From Chytridium lagenaria (lineage: Eukaryota > Chytridiomycota > Chytridiomycetes > Chytridiales > Chytridiaceae), in contig JAHLKC010000007.1 of the NCBI GenBank assembly GCA_025449115.1, forward strand, positions 186,001 to 250,000: a stretch of DNA of 64,000 nt. Direction: 5' to 3'. Position numbers and translations under genes: made by a program. This document shows, one piece after another, positions 1 to 11,695 of this stretch (position 1 is the first letter of the stretch; the number at the start of each line of letters is the position of its first letter). The notes below the pieces were generated by a model, which had not been told where the DNA came from, made no database searches, and worked only from the letters and a program-made list of their open reading frames with translations.

Positions 1-128
1 TAATAACAATATCAAGTTTCTTCGATCTCTGTGGTGGCGATAAACCGCTTTCTTGGTCGGCAACGTCGCCGAGACAGGCGTCGGACTCGCTGACACAGGC
101 TCAACAGGGGTGGACCGAAGAATATCCC

Positions 129-3100
129 TTAAATCATGCTTGCCAATTTCTTCCTTCGACACCGTCGACGCCTTGACACGATTTTATCCTCATCATCCTT
201 CAAACGTTGTCTCTCCTCTTCAATTCGCCTCCTCTGCGTTTCAGCAAGCCCGCGCAGACGATACCGGCGGCGACAACATCTTCAATCGATTCAATGTAGA
301 CGGCCCCACCTCCTCTCTCCTTCTATCATCCGTCCTACCCACATCTCTTCCCCTGTCACCCGAATCCCTCCCCTCGTATCATCTCTGCTATCCCTATCCC
401 TACCCCTCCCATCATCCCTACCCCTACTATTCAGAGACATTCCGATTATCCCTCGGAGACGCCGCCCGTGCCCTTTTCCCGCCTCCTGCCTCATCCGCTT
501 TTTCAAGTTGTCTCTTCCTTTCCCCCTCACTCCTTTCCCTATCACTCTTCACCAGCGGCAACACCGACTTGGACCCTCTCTCCCTTTCCTCCCTCTCACT
601 ATACCCACTCCGAGTCTTTAACCGATCCTCCTCCTTCCTCGCTGCCACCCTCCCCGCATCCTCTTTCGCCCTCGCCTCCTCTACAAGCATCTCAATAACA
701 GTCCCAACCCCTTCACACCCCTCCACCCCCTCCCAAACCCCTTCACCCCCTCCCCTTTCCATCCTTAGTCCTCAAAGCCCGCATCCCAGTCCCACTCGGA
801 TGTCTCACCAGGATACACAACCAATGCACCCCTCTCACCCCACTCTCATTCCCCAACTCCCCAACGCCCTTCGCCAAACTGTGCAAAGCAGAACCCCCCC
901 ATCACTCGCAGTCAACCCAAGATCAAGTCCTTCTTCCCAAGCAACCAAACAAACATCTCCTTATCAGGTCTCGCCGCTGCAACACAAACAAGCGGTCCCT
1001 CATCACTTCCAGCCCCATGCGCATTCGCATCCCCAAAAGCCCCACCATCAACCAATCGTCGAACTACATCAAACCCAATCCACCCTCTAGCGTAGAGACG
1101 TCTCGGAAGATGTGGCTCAACGCGTCCAGGCGCCCCCAACCCATTCACCATAGGGTCCCACGACAACCGGGTCAAAAAAAGTTTCATAAATGTGGCATCG
1201 CGGCGTTGGACAACACTACCTCTAAAGGCGTCGACTCGGTTGTCACAACAACAGGTGCAAGGGTGCACCGCTTTCCAAGCCATCGTGCGAGAATCGTCGG
1301 GGTATAATCAGAGTACAATGAAGTGCCGGATGATACGATGGACGATAAGACGGCATCATCAAGATTAAGAACCATAGCGTAGTCAAGAAGAGACAGATGA
1401 AGCGCAACGGCATCACGATCACTGTCCCACCGAATAAGAGCGACAGCACGTGGGGTGTAAGTTCCCCACTTCCACTAGGTTTAAGGAATCGTTCATCGGC
1501 CAAGGCAAGGTCAAGGTATCTTGAATCTTTCAAACATTCATGAATAAGACCAATCCTCTTCTCCTTGATAGAGAGAGGTAAAAATGCTCGATCCGTCTAT
1601 ATGCTTCTGTCTCTTGAGAGTAGGTCGATCCACTTCAAATGTGGCCGAGAAATCCTCCCTTTTCGCCCATCCTAGCATTCTCTCAAGTTCAACGCCTTGA
1701 TTCATCTTGCCAGAGAGCACAGCCGCGAATCCCCCAAACACGTCAAACATATCCCTACTACCTAAAGCCATCATTACGGTAGCAGGCGGTTTAGCTTTGC
1801 TAAGACCAGAGGTTCCGAGACCCTGCTTTAGAACTCGTTCAAACCTCTTCCTCAAAGCCTCATCCATCCCCAGCCTCCCTACACTTCCCCTTCTTTCCAT
1901 CCCGTCCACTACAACGCCAAACAACCCCTCCTCACCTATAACAACCTCCTTTGCCAACTTTTCCACACCACTCACAGCTTCCAAAAAGCTCTGACACCCT
2001 TCATCCCACTCCCGCTCACTCACATACCTTAAAAACGCCTTCGTCATTGCGCCAATGGTCCCTTCAATCTCCCAAACCCCACTAACCTTCCCTTTCTCAA
2101 CCACTTCCTTGGCCACAAACCTCCAACCCCCACCTCCGTAACATGACATCAAACATCCCAAAATGGCAGGCAATGACACCATCATCTACATCCATCGCAT
2201 TCTTTCACTTTCGTCTTCTTCAACGGCGCCCTTCCTCACAACCGCCATCGGTCCCTCAACAACACTCTTGACCCTCTTGATACCTTGCATCTTCTTGACA
2301 TACTTGAGAATCTCACCACACAGTGCAGGAAGCCCTACCATCACCAACGGCGCAAAACTAACTTGATACCATCCCCCAACTCCGCCCATCTCCTCCTCGC
2401 CTCTTCCCATTACAACCCCATCCACAAACTTTCCAGGAACCATCACTCCTACATCAATCACGCCTTCCCTCTCCATAACCCTCCCTACAGCATTTCCAAC
2501 CTGGTCCCAAGTCTTTCTTCCAAAAACCCCCTCTTCGAACACCTTCACAACAGGCCAACCCAAATCCACATCCCCCTTCCAAATCCCTTCAACATCATGT
2601 AATATGAGAAAACCATCCACACTCGTCACCCCCAACTCACTCGTCCAAAACCCAGCCTCCCCTCCCGTCTCGCCTTTCAAAACCCGCAAAGCAGTCAAAT
2701 GCTTGACAAAAACAATATGCGGAAATTCTGTCTCGAGCCTTCCCTTACCAACCTCCCCAAACCCAACCGCATCATACATCTCGCTCAATACGGGTTCAGT
2801 GCATCGCACCCATGTTACAGGAGTCGCGGCGCAGATGGCAGCAAGGCGTTTGGGACGCCCGTGTCCGATATGGTGAACGAGAGCTTCTGAAGACGTTTGG
2901 ACCTTGCAATGTGAGAGAGAGGAGTGGTGGTGAGGAGGGGACAGGCGTCAATGGCGATGTGGCGGATTTCAGGGCAGGATTCAATGACAGCGAAGATGTC
3001 GTCGTCGGTGAGAGTTTGTTGCCATGAGAGAGTGAGGGTTGTGAGAGATGGGAGGCGGAGGTCAACTGGCCACATGCATGATGGCGTAGTTGGCGCGATG

Positions 3101-3391
3101 AGGAAAGGCGGAGAGGAGTTGAGAGATGAAGGGTTGAAAGGTTTGGGATGTGAGATGGGAGGATTGAGAGGAGGCGGAGAAGTTGGGGAAGGTTTGGCAA
3201 GTCATATGGGCAAGGTTCAACGAGTGGAAACCTTGGGTCGTAGGAGGCGAAGGGTCGTCGGTCAACGGAACGGTGATAGAAATGAGAGAGTGGAGGAGGG
3301 TGAGGAGCGATTCTGGTGAAAGAAAGGAATGTATTCTCTCACGGATGGTTGGGTGGTCGTTCAGACGAGTTACCCACCAGTGCCGCTTCAT
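129..3391 (-). CDS. F-box/LRR-like protein, broken by frame shifts
   Basis: The reading starts at 3391 with MKRHWWVTRLNDHPTIRERI and a Leu-rich F-box-like stretch (FLSPESLLTLLHSL). Leucine-rich repeats follow around 2815-3075 (for example LTDDDIFAVIESCPEIRHIA, the AMN1-type LRR pattern). After that come long open stretches at 2186-2809 and 1538-2185 with helical character, further fragments to about 430, and a highly charged Arg/Glu C-terminus ending in KKLASMI and a TAA at 129-131. Several 1-nt shifts must be assumed, including two flanking 2140-2190. By family, F-box/LRR proteins are SCF ubiquitin-ligase substrate adaptors; that role here is inference. The terminal exon is uncertain and the gene could continue past the window edge. 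The GC-rich plus-strand ORF opposite is a shadow. Family assignment is moderate, gene limits low. Confidence 0.45.
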
Positions 3392-4161
3392 CTTTGATGT
3401 CCAACGAGGACAGCATTATTCTGCAAGCACGGCAACTCAATAAAAATCTCGCTCGCGCACTAAACCTTGGCCTGTGGCTGTGATGTTCAGGATGCAAAGC
3501 AAAGTAGCAGTAGCTGTGGTCTCTGTCGTCGTCGTTGTTGTTGTGGTTGTGGTGTTTTGAGTCAAGCAAGGAAGGAAGCAACAAACCACCTGTATAATAA
3601 ATACGTCTGTGGTTTATGTCGGAAGTTCAAGTTTGCAGCTGGGAGCAAAGCGAAAAATTATATTATTTATTTTTATTTTATTATATATATTTTATTAATT
3701 TATTTATTTATTTGTTCGGAACTTCGGATGCTTTGCTCCCAAAACATTCTTTTAATTTTATGTAAAGCAATGTTTATTATTATTGAAATAAATATTACTA
3801 AAAAAAAAAAAAAGTCACCTATATAATAAAATAAAATAACGTAAACTGTAAACACAACACACATATCACTCTCAGTTAAAAACATCAGCTTGGCTTTGGA
3901 AATATATTCAATGTACTGCATCGTAAAAACATTCACAAACTGTTACTTCATGTTTTATTAAAACAAGGGAAAATATCAGCAGAAATATATAAAACTTATT
4001 TAAAACTTTATGACTACCATCTTTGGCCAAAAAAAGCACAAAGATGGAGTGAAAAAGTACATGAATGTTTATGACAAAATGGCAGCTCAAATATTTAAGT
4101 GAGACTAAAGCAGCTTGGACAAAAAACAAATAAGAAACAGCATAAAGATGGCACACTTTCG
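3392..4161. other. Intergenic, AT-rich
   Basis: About 770 bases between the divergent start of the F-box gene and the 3' end of the first secreted paralogue. It has runs of TTTATTTA and an A13 tract near 3800. From about 4070 the sequence is nearly identical to the segment at 5778-5860, so the tandem duplication includes 3' flank. I see no convincing coding sequence. Confidence 0.6.
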
Positions 4162-4916
4162 CTAATTATCGTCAAACTCCCTCCCAAAAGACCTGTCACG
4201 GCCAAATCGCTCATCACGATCACGGTCTCTGATGTCAATGTCAAGAGCCCTTTCGCGGTCTCCCTTGCTGTGGCCAGAGTTTCCAGCATAGTGCGCGTAA
4301 TCACCATAAGTAGCGGCCGAAGCGTCCTTGAAATCACGGTTAAAAAAAAGAGAGGTTCACATCATCTCACCTCATCATTCACAGCAGCCGCTGACGCGCC
4401 AAGCGACCCAAACCCATCATCGGTACCCCCAAACTTTCCTTCACCTCCTCCAAAAAAGTCGTCATCCCTGTTCTTGAACCCTCCAAAGAAATCATCATTC
4501 CCACCAAAGAACCCATCATCTTTTCCAAGCACGCGTCCAAACTTGTCGTCATCGTCATCGTCACGGTCATGCTTCCTGCGGCGGCCTCCAATACGGATAC
4601 GGATACGATCCTTCTTGTCGTCATCGTCGTCGTTGTTGTTGTCCTTCTTGTGGTGCTTCTTGGGGGGGCCTTGACGGGGACAGGAACCTTTTTTGACGGG
4701 GACGGGAACCTTCTTAATTGGGACTGGGACCTTCTTGATGGGAGGAGGAGGGGGCATCTTTTTGGCGCCAGCGACGTCAGCTTGAGTCTCGGAGGTCATC
4801 ATTGGCGCGGCGTTGGCGGCAACCGACGTGTCGGACTCGACAGGTGCGCCATAAGACGACTGAGCGATGAGCACACAACAAACCGCAAAGGCAACGGAGA
4901 AGAAAGAAGTCTTCAT
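4162..4916 (-). CDS. Secreted Pro/Lys- and Asp-rich protein, paralogue A (intact)
   Basis: Two exons: 4371-4916 and 4162-4326, with a 44-nt GT-AG intron at 4327-4370; 236 residues. I chose MKTSFFSVAFAVC at 4916 because it gives a typical signal peptide (cleavage near QSSYGA); an upstream ATG at 4967 would bury it. Order: signal peptide, short linker, PPPPPIKKVPVPIKK repeats, GPPKKHHKK, poly-Asp, the core RIRIRIGGRR-KHDRDDDDD-KFGRV, Gly/Phe-rich repeats (DDFFGG type), GSLGASAAAVNDE, then exon 2 with YGDYAHYAGNSG and an Arg/Asp tail ending FGREFDDN. The dibasic sites could allow kexin-type processing (inference). Two further copies lie at 5864-6612 and 10303-11085. A TATA-like box sits at 5011-5018, about 95 nt upstream. 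I do not recognise the family; a secreted structural or wall protein is one possibility. Confidence 0.8.
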
Positions 4917-5863
4917 TGTTAAACAAAATGCAGAAATAGGGATGTGGAAGAATGTGAGATAAGGCAAAGCAGGATGTTGGGATGAAGATAATTAGAGGCA
5001 GACGCGTCAACTTTTATACTCATTTAAAGAGTTTTTCAAGTTCGCCTGAATTGCGGAATGCAGCCCGGAAGTTTGTGCGTGAACCTGAATCTTCGAGGTT
5101 GTGGCTTTCCGTTTCCGAGATTGATCAAAGAAAAAGCTTGTTAATTTAATTTTACACGGCAATGCAAGCATGGATTAAAAAAGCTTAACATCTCCAATAT
5201 CCCTCTTTGTTGTCCTCCTATTTCAAAAGAAAACTAGAGCTAGTATGACCCTTTATTGTAAAAAGAGGTAATAATACCTCATTTTGTCTTAATACAACAT
5301 AAATGTAAAAACAGGACAGGACAAAAATATCGTCAAACACGGACACACGGGAAGAACCCATGATATTTGAATTATATCAAAAAAAAACAGGATCGTAAAA
5401 AGATGATAATAAAAGCACGGCTTATTTTTAATGCAGTATTTATTCAAAGTACTCGAGGACAGCAAAGTTTCTACTAAAACACAACCACTGACATTAAGCA
5501 TAATAATGTCTTTGGCATAATATAAGCCTACATTGCCAATAGATACGATAAAAAAATACTACTGAAATGGTAAAGATAAAGATGCAATCTTTATAGTAAT
5601 ATCGACTCGTAAAGACTAAAATAACTCAAGTTTATTTATAGGGAAAATAGCAGCTAAAAACGAAAAAAACAAGAAAACAATCAAAAACCAAAGGTGCCAG
5701 CTACAGCCATCTTTGGAAAAAATAACACAGATACAAAAAATGTTGAGTGACAAAAAAAGTACATGAATGTTTACGACAAAATGGCAGCTCAAATATTTAA
5801 GTGAGACTAAAGCAGCTTGGACAAAAAACAAATAAGAAACAGCATAAAGATGGCAAACTTTGG
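4917..5863. other. Intergenic between tandem paralogues
   Basis: Holds the promoter of paralogue A (4917-5100) and AT-rich sequence. From about 5778 it contains the duplicated 3' flank of paralogue B. Small ORFs are short, AT-rich and unconvincing. Confidence 0.55.
5011..5018 (-). promoter_or_regulatory. TATA-like box of paralogue A
   Basis: TATAAAAG on the minus strand about 95 nt upstream of the 4916 start. Similar boxes occur at 6676-6683 (64 nt upstream of paralogue B) and near 10229 (about 74 nt upstream of paralogue C), which supports the start choices and suggests strong, focused promoters. Confidence 0.45.
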
Positions 5864-6612
5864 CTAATTATCGTCAAACTCCCTCCCAAAAGACCTGTCA
5901 CGGCCAAATCGCTCATCACGATCACGGTCTCTGATGTCAATGTCAAGAGCCCTTTCGCGGTCTCCCTTGCTGTGGCCAGAGTTTCCAGCATAGTGCGCGT
6001 AATCGCCATAAGTAGCGGCCGAGGCGTCCTTGAAATCACGGTTAAAAAAAAGAGGGGTTCACACCATCTCACCTCATCATTCACAGCAGCCGCGACTGAC
6101 GCGCCAAGCGATCCAAACCCATCATCGGTACCCCCAAACTTTCCGTCACCTCCTCCAAAAAGTCGTCATCCCTGTTCTTGAACCCTCCAAAGAATCATCA
6201 TTCCACAAAGAACCATCATCTTTTCCAAGCACGCGTCCAAACTTGTCGTCATCGTCATCGTCACGGTCATGCTTCCTGCGGCGGCCTCCAATACGGATAC
6301 GGATACGATCCTTCTTGTCGTCGTCGTCGTCGTTGTTGTTGTCCTTCTTGTGGTGCTTCTTGGGGGGGCCTTCACGGGGACAGGAACCTTTTTGACGGGG
6401 ACGGGACCTTCTTAATGGGGACTGGGACTTTCTTGATGGAGGAGGAGGGGGCATCTTTTTGGCGCCAGCGACGTCAGCTTGAGTCTCGGAGGTCATCATT
6501 GTCGCGGCGTTGGCGGCAGCCGACGTGTCGGGCTCGACAGGCGCGCCATAAGACGACTGAACATGATTACAGAGCAAACCCGCAAAGCGATGGAAAAGAA
6601 TGTGGTTTTCAT
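5864..6612 (-). pseudogene. Secreted Pro/Lys/Asp-rich protein, paralogue B (frame-broken tandem copy)
   Basis: A tandem copy of the gene at 4162-4916 with the same intron (6029-6072, 44 nt) and an exon 2 (5864-6028) without indels. Exon 1 carries about eight differences from copy A that are single-base losses inside homopolymers (for example A6 to A5, T6 to T5, GGG to GG). They destroy the signal-peptide frame near 6575 and the Gly/Phe-rich repeats near 6160-6220. A 3-nt in-frame insertion near 6092 and scattered substitutions show it is a real second copy, not an assembly echo. The deletion-only, homopolymer-only pattern favours sequencing error over decay, so the gene may be functional. Start at 6612 (MKTTFFSIA) is placed by homology; a TATA-like box is at 6676-6683. 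Confidence 0.65.
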
Positions 6613-7363
6613 AGCTTATACAAGGTAAAGAAAATGAATAAAAGGCCGTGAAAGAAAATGATTGAACGCGTTCCATTTTTATAGCTGATTTTCTTTCACG
6701 TTGAAGCTTATAAGACTTTCGGGAATTTTAGGTCCGTATACTTCCTATTATTCTAACTTTACACCTTTTCCCTTACTTTTTCCTTTTTGGTTCGATTAAT
6801 TATTATTAGCCTTTTTTATTAATAGTTTGGACTGCTGAGACGGAGTTTTGGGAAAAGCTTGGGTGGAAGGGAAAAGCCGAAGCTCTCAAAAACCTTCTCT
6901 TTTGGGGGAGACGGTTACCCTCACATCGCAAAGAATGGATTATGGATGATAAAAAGCATATGTATTTAGCAATGAAAAGGTCGAGGAGGGCTATAAAGGT
7001 AAGATAAAAGGAAAAAAAGATATAAAAATCGAAGTCGATTGGACGACGTCGTATGTGCATGTGCGGAGGAGTGAAAGTATAATACGAAGAATGATGGATA
7101 GCAAGTAAGAGGAGCTAAAGTAAATGACATATTTGCGATGGGGTATTGCAGAAGCCGACAACAGCAACTGAAAAAGCACACAGTAAGACGATCAATGGAG
7201 CGGTTTTACCATAAAGGTTAAAAAAAAATTGAAGTATGTACGAAATAGAGCAAATGACATAGAAAGCTAAACAATGATAAGAATGGTGACGGCTCAAGCA
7301 ATGATGAAGAAAAAAAAAGGTCGAATTTACATATGTAGAAAGGAGCGGTAAAAAAAGGAGCAT
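6613..7363. other. Intergenic
   Basis: Promoter of paralogue B near its left edge (TATA-like at 6676-6683), then AT-rich sequence with small Phe/Tyr-rich ORFs on the minus strand that show no domain or splice support. Nothing else seen. Confidence 0.5.
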
Positions 7364-9337
7364 TTAAAAGTCTAAGAGCTGCTGCAAATTCCTCGCGACC
7401 TCCTTTAGCTCGTCCCCGACCAACCCCTTGCTTCTCTCAGTTAACAACCTACGACACTCCTCCGTGTCCTCCCTCTCCCACTCTGCAAAAATCGAATCCA
7501 CGACTTTCACCTTCACGGCCCGTCTGTTCTGTTTTCTTAGGCTCTTAACCACCCAACCAGGCAACTTCTCTTGCGCAGAATTTTCCCCAACCTTCTCTTC
7601 AGCCTGTTCATCACTATCATCCAATTCATCCACATCATCATCATCATCATCATCGTCATCACCATCATCTTTATCCTCCTCCTCCTCCCTCTTCCCCGCG
7701 TCTTCACCCTCTTCATCAATAAATCCCCTTTCGTCCTCGGCTTCCAATCAAACGCCGAAAAGGTCTTTTGCGCAATCCCACTAATCTCCTGATGCGTCTT
7801 CCTTAAATCCTCCACAGCCCGCGCAACAGCCTCCACATCCTCACTTTACACAACGCAGCAGGATCACCCAGCTTTTCTCGAACGTGTGCCGCGACATATG
7901 GGTTTTGAAACCAACCTAGGGAAACGCATCGATCCATGATGAGACGTTTGGCAGCGTGCATATGTTTGACGTTGCGAAGCTTGTCTCGGTCGCGGATGAG
8001 ACGGTTGCAACGGACGGCGTGGGTCACCGCTTGAATACGGGATTCTTTTGGGAAATCTGTAAGGAGGCGTGAAGATTATCATTAGGGTCATTAAGCTTAA
8101 AAAATTGTATCCGCAAAGCCAGGAATAAAGAATGAAAAGAAGATGCGGGAAAAATCAGATAATTCTGAAGGCTTAGCAGCAGGATGTTTGTAACTTGAAA
8201 TTACGAAAAGTTCACCTTCCGTAATGGCAATCTGTAGTCCCAAGGTAGTTAAAAAGGCGACATTACAGACTTAAATGTCTCCTGTTAGATTACAATACTA
8301 TGAAATGCAAGACAATTAAGCGAGTATGAGAAACCAACCTTGTAATTGACAACAGACCTCCCAAGCCTCTATATCCTCCTCATCAGTCAAGCTTGCATAA
8401 TCCACGTCATTACACATGACTGAAATCGTCGGCTCACCCTTCCCCTTTGCAGCAAACGGGAACACGTCAAGCACAAACGTCCGTACGGGGCGGTGCAATG
8501 GTTTCCAACCCTTTTCGCAGTTTACTCCCGAAGTTTCGTCGACAGGGATCGCCGGCGAGTTTGCAGAGTGGAAGGTAAAGTAAGTTGAGGTGAAGGGAAT
8601 AGTCTAAAAATGTGAGTTTCTTTGTAAGTCTTGAAAGGATGATTCCTCACCTTTGCAAGTATTAAATAGGAGAGGGTGTTGAGAAGTTCGTCTTGGGGGA
8701 TGCCAGAATCCCTGTTTTTGTTTGCAAAAGGGAAGACGAATGAAGATACAGGAGTTTTTAAAAAATATTAAGAAAGTACGCAAAGATGATCATGAAGAAA
8801 CTCTGACCTAGCTGTGGCTTCCTGTATAAACTTCAACGGCGTCTTTTTCCTGTCTAAAGCCTGATACGCGCATTCTGCAATCATTCTTTCATCATACTCA
8901 ATCCCTTCTTTCTCACAATATCCACGAATCCATATCCGCAACATCCTCTCTACCTTTGGCTTGAGCCACTCCACCAGCCCCTTCTCCATGACGTGGTCCT
9001 TGTCAAGGAACATGCTCTTTCGGACCGCGGTTCCAACGGGTTGTCCGGACTTGGCGAGACGTCCTGCACCGGTTGATTTGGGTGGGTCTCTGGTATTTGA
9101 ACGGGGCTTTTTTATAGGTCGACGGGGTGTGTCATCGTCTTCTTCATAGTCGTCATCAGAGGAGACGGCTTTTTTGCGTTTGGCAGTTCGTGGCTTTATT
9201 GGTTTCGAGCGCGGCTGAAGGGTCGGCGTGGGTGCTGATGTCGATGCGATTGAGACTGTTGTCGACTCGGGTGGTGTTGGATGTTGGAGGGATGCGGCAC
9301 TGGCCACGTCCTTGAGAGGTTGTGGGTCCTCTGACAT
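7364..9337 (-). CDS. Nuclear-like protein with poly-Asp region, unknown function
   Basis: Four exons can be joined: N-terminal exon from MSEDPQPLKD (9337; an in-frame ATG at 9457 is possible) ending near 8808; 8652-8705 (GIPQDELLNTLSYLILAK); about 8340-8607 (SANSPAIPVDETSG to EAWEVCCQLQ); and about 8058 down to the stop at 7364. The splice sites are good GT-AG pairs. The N-terminus is Ser/Thr/Pro-rich with basic NLS-like clusters (PRTAKRKK, RRPIKKPR). The middle has conserved-looking helices (LKPKVERMLRIWIRGYCEKE). The last exon has a run of nine Asp followed by a basic helix. Two 1-nt shifts are needed near 7715 and 7845. I do not recognise the family; nuclear location is inference from composition. 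Confidence 0.55.
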
Positions 9338-10302
9338 TTCAAGTTCCCACAACTTTTTGGAGCAAGAACCTGTCAAAATGATTATGTTTAAACTGCGGAG
9401 GAAGCCATGAGAAGAGCGTCTCATCATAAGCTGCTTAATCCATCGAATTCCCCGCATCTAGCCACGGTATTCAATCGTCCAAACGATAACTCGCTGCAGC
9501 CCCATTGCATTTTCTCCGCTAATGATATGGATCGAAAGACTTTGTGATAGCGAGCAGCAAGTGAATGAGACGTAGTATTCGATGACGGTCGTCTTATTTT
9601 CAATCTTGATAAGTCTTAGGGGGACACAATACTTCTCCTTTAGTGACCAACTCTCTAGATGGGACATGTCATTTACGGTCAATCCTAACAGGACCACGTT
9701 CCTTAAATTGCTTTCACTACGGAAATCATCTTGCACCCCTTAATTTGCCACGCCCAAACTTTCCTTAGTTTAAATAACCCGCAAGGCACGTACATGAAAA
9801 TTCATGAAGCACTGATTTTTACCTTCCTACTAGAGTACATGCGGATTGTAAGAGTTACAACTACTACCAGCTTACTATGGTGAGAGTGAAAAAGGCGATT
9901 CACAGGTATCGCCGTTGTGTTCTTCTTCCGCCATGCTCTGCCGATCATTACTATCACGTATAGACCCATCGATTCCCCCATCATTATCCATACGACGTAT
10001 CGTAAGATATATCACGTTTCGAAATAATCCTTAGTTGTTCTCCTTCATTTTGTGAATTGCGTATTAAGCTGGAAAATTCCATATTTGAACGATAGGCTCC
10101 TGTAAGCTCTAAGCTGAACGCAAAGCCAAAGATAACAAAAGCCTATACGTGAAAATTACCCAAAAAAGTATATATTAAACTTTCAGAATATACAAACCCC
10201 AGCTAAATCCGCCTGTCACTTACGAACTATAAAGAAAGCTGGACGCGCTATCTCCTCTCTTTTCATCCAACACACTCTTTCTTTACTTTCAATATCTAAA
10301 CC
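9338..10302. other. Intergenic, shared upstream region
   Basis: Lies between divergently oriented genes. A 92-codon minus-strand ORF at 9458-9736 has no recognisable domain and may be fortuitous. A TATAAAG at about 10229 fits the promoter of the gene at 10303. Confidence 0.45.
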
Positions 10303-11085
10303 ATGAAGACCGCTTTATTCTCTATCGCTTTTGCTGTTTGCTCCGTGCTTATTGCTCAGTCCGCTCACGGTACCTCTGTCGAACCAACCATTGCAGATTC
10401 TACGCTCACGACTCCAAAGTCCCAAGCCAATGCTGCCGCCCCTTACAAGCCCTCCCACCACCTCCTATCAAAAAGCTTCCTCCACTTGCACCTCCTATCA
10501 AGAAAGTCCCGATGCGGCCGGTCAAGAAGCTTCCCCCGCCTCCTCCCACAAAGAAAATTCCAGTGCCCATGAAAAGGCTTCCTCCTCCTCCTCCTCCCAT
10601 CAAGAAAGTCCCAGTGCCTGTTAAAAATATACCGGTCCTCATCAAAGAGGTTCCTGTACCCGTCAAGAAATTAGTCCCCGTCCCCACTAAGCAAGTGCCT
10701 CCCAAGAAGCACCACAAGAAGGAGGAAAACGACAAAGACGATGACAAGAAGGACCGCATTCGTATCCGCATCGGAGGCCGCAGAAAGCATGACCGTGACG
10801 ACGACGACGACAAGTTCGGACGCGTCATAGGAAAAGATGATGGGTTCTTTGGCGGGAACGGTGATGAATCTTTCGGTGGGAATGACGGCTTTTCTGGCGG
10901 TACGTTTAAGGGTAACGATAATGAATTTGGGTCGCTTGGCGCGTCGGCGGCTGCTATGAATGATGAGGTGAGTTAATGTGAACCCACTCTTTCTATAATT
11001 TTTACTAAACCATGATTTCAAGGACGCCTTGGCTGCCACTTACGGTGATTACGCGCACTATGCTGGAAAAAATCAAGGACCGTGA
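10303..11085 (+). CDS. Secreted Pro/Lys- and Asp-rich protein, paralogue C
   Basis: Starts with MKTALFSIAFAVCSVLIAQS, a signal peptide closely matching paralogue A. Exon 1 10303-10967, intron 10968-11022 (55 nt, TTTACTAAAC branch-like site), exon 2 from 11023. One C appears missing in the CCC run near 10450; beyond it the frame continues with PPPPIKKLPP repeats (longer than in A, with several KKVPVPV units), QVPPKKHHKK, the conserved RIRIRIGGRRKHDRDDDD core, KFGRV, Gly/Phe repeats and GSLGASAAAMNDE. Exon 2 reads DALAATYGDYAHYAG then hits TGA at 11083-11085, much earlier than in A; a further 1-nt shift at the A-run near 11069 would extend it only briefly, so this copy has lost most of the Arg/Asp tail. 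Inverted relative to A and B. Confidence 0.7.
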
Positions 11086-11695
11086 TGATATCGTGACTAG
11101 CGCTTGGACGTGATAAGTCTTTACTTTCGAGGAAAAGTTTGATAACTATTAGTCAAATGGATTATTCTTATCTTGGTATGGTGCTGAAATCTGCAGTGTG
11201 AGCTGTCAGTATCCTGTTTTTGGTTTTTTTGGTTATTATTATTCAAACCCTTTGCTGTTCATATATTTAGCTGCTTTAAATTAAAAATATATGCTTTGCC
11301 TCAGTCATTTTTTATTTTTTGGCCAGCGGGGAACACTGTTCCTATCTGTAATGCAGTAAGTCAGGAGCAGCTTTTACAACTTGCGTATCTTGTCCATTCT
11401 TGCAAAAAAAAAAAAAAAAAAAAAATACCCTTCCATTCTTATATCCTATTGATTATTTATCTTAAACTCAAAACCCTTCTAATCGATCTCTCTCCTGAGA
11501 CTATCTTTTCTCATGAATATTTGCATAAAATCACTCATTTAACGTAAAATGAAGGTACTGATGAATATATTAAAGCGAGAAAGCATAACCCAAAATGTTG
11601 TTAAGAAATTTAAATAGCGCAAACAAAACAACTTGACGATAAAGAGTAAAAACCAAACGCGATATCGAAGCTTAACATGAAGAAAAGGATGGAAT
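11086..11695. other. Intergenic with A-tract
   Basis: 3' flanks of two convergent genes. Contains an A22 tract near 11404-11425 and AT-rich sequence. No gene seen. Confidence 0.6.

Larger units (their letters stand above)
4071..6612. repeat. Tandem segmental duplication (about 0.8 kb units)
   Basis: Unit 1 (about 4071-4916) and unit 2 (about 5778-6612) match over 3' flank, exon 2, intron and most of exon 1. The shared 3' flank includes GACAAAATGGCAGCTCAAAT in both. The units are direct repeats separated by about 0.9 kb; their promoters have diverged. Confidence 0.8.

Noticed and set aside
53..1090. Long plus-strand Ser/Pro/Leu-rich ORF
   Set aside because: It is opposite the charged C-terminal part of the minus-strand F-box gene; the low complexity mirrors Arg/Glu/Gly codons and it has no domain.
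2186..2188. Nonsense codon TAG in the F-box gene
   Set aside because: The other frame is open here (MDVDDGVIACHFG); two flanking 1-nt shifts explain it better than a stop mutation.
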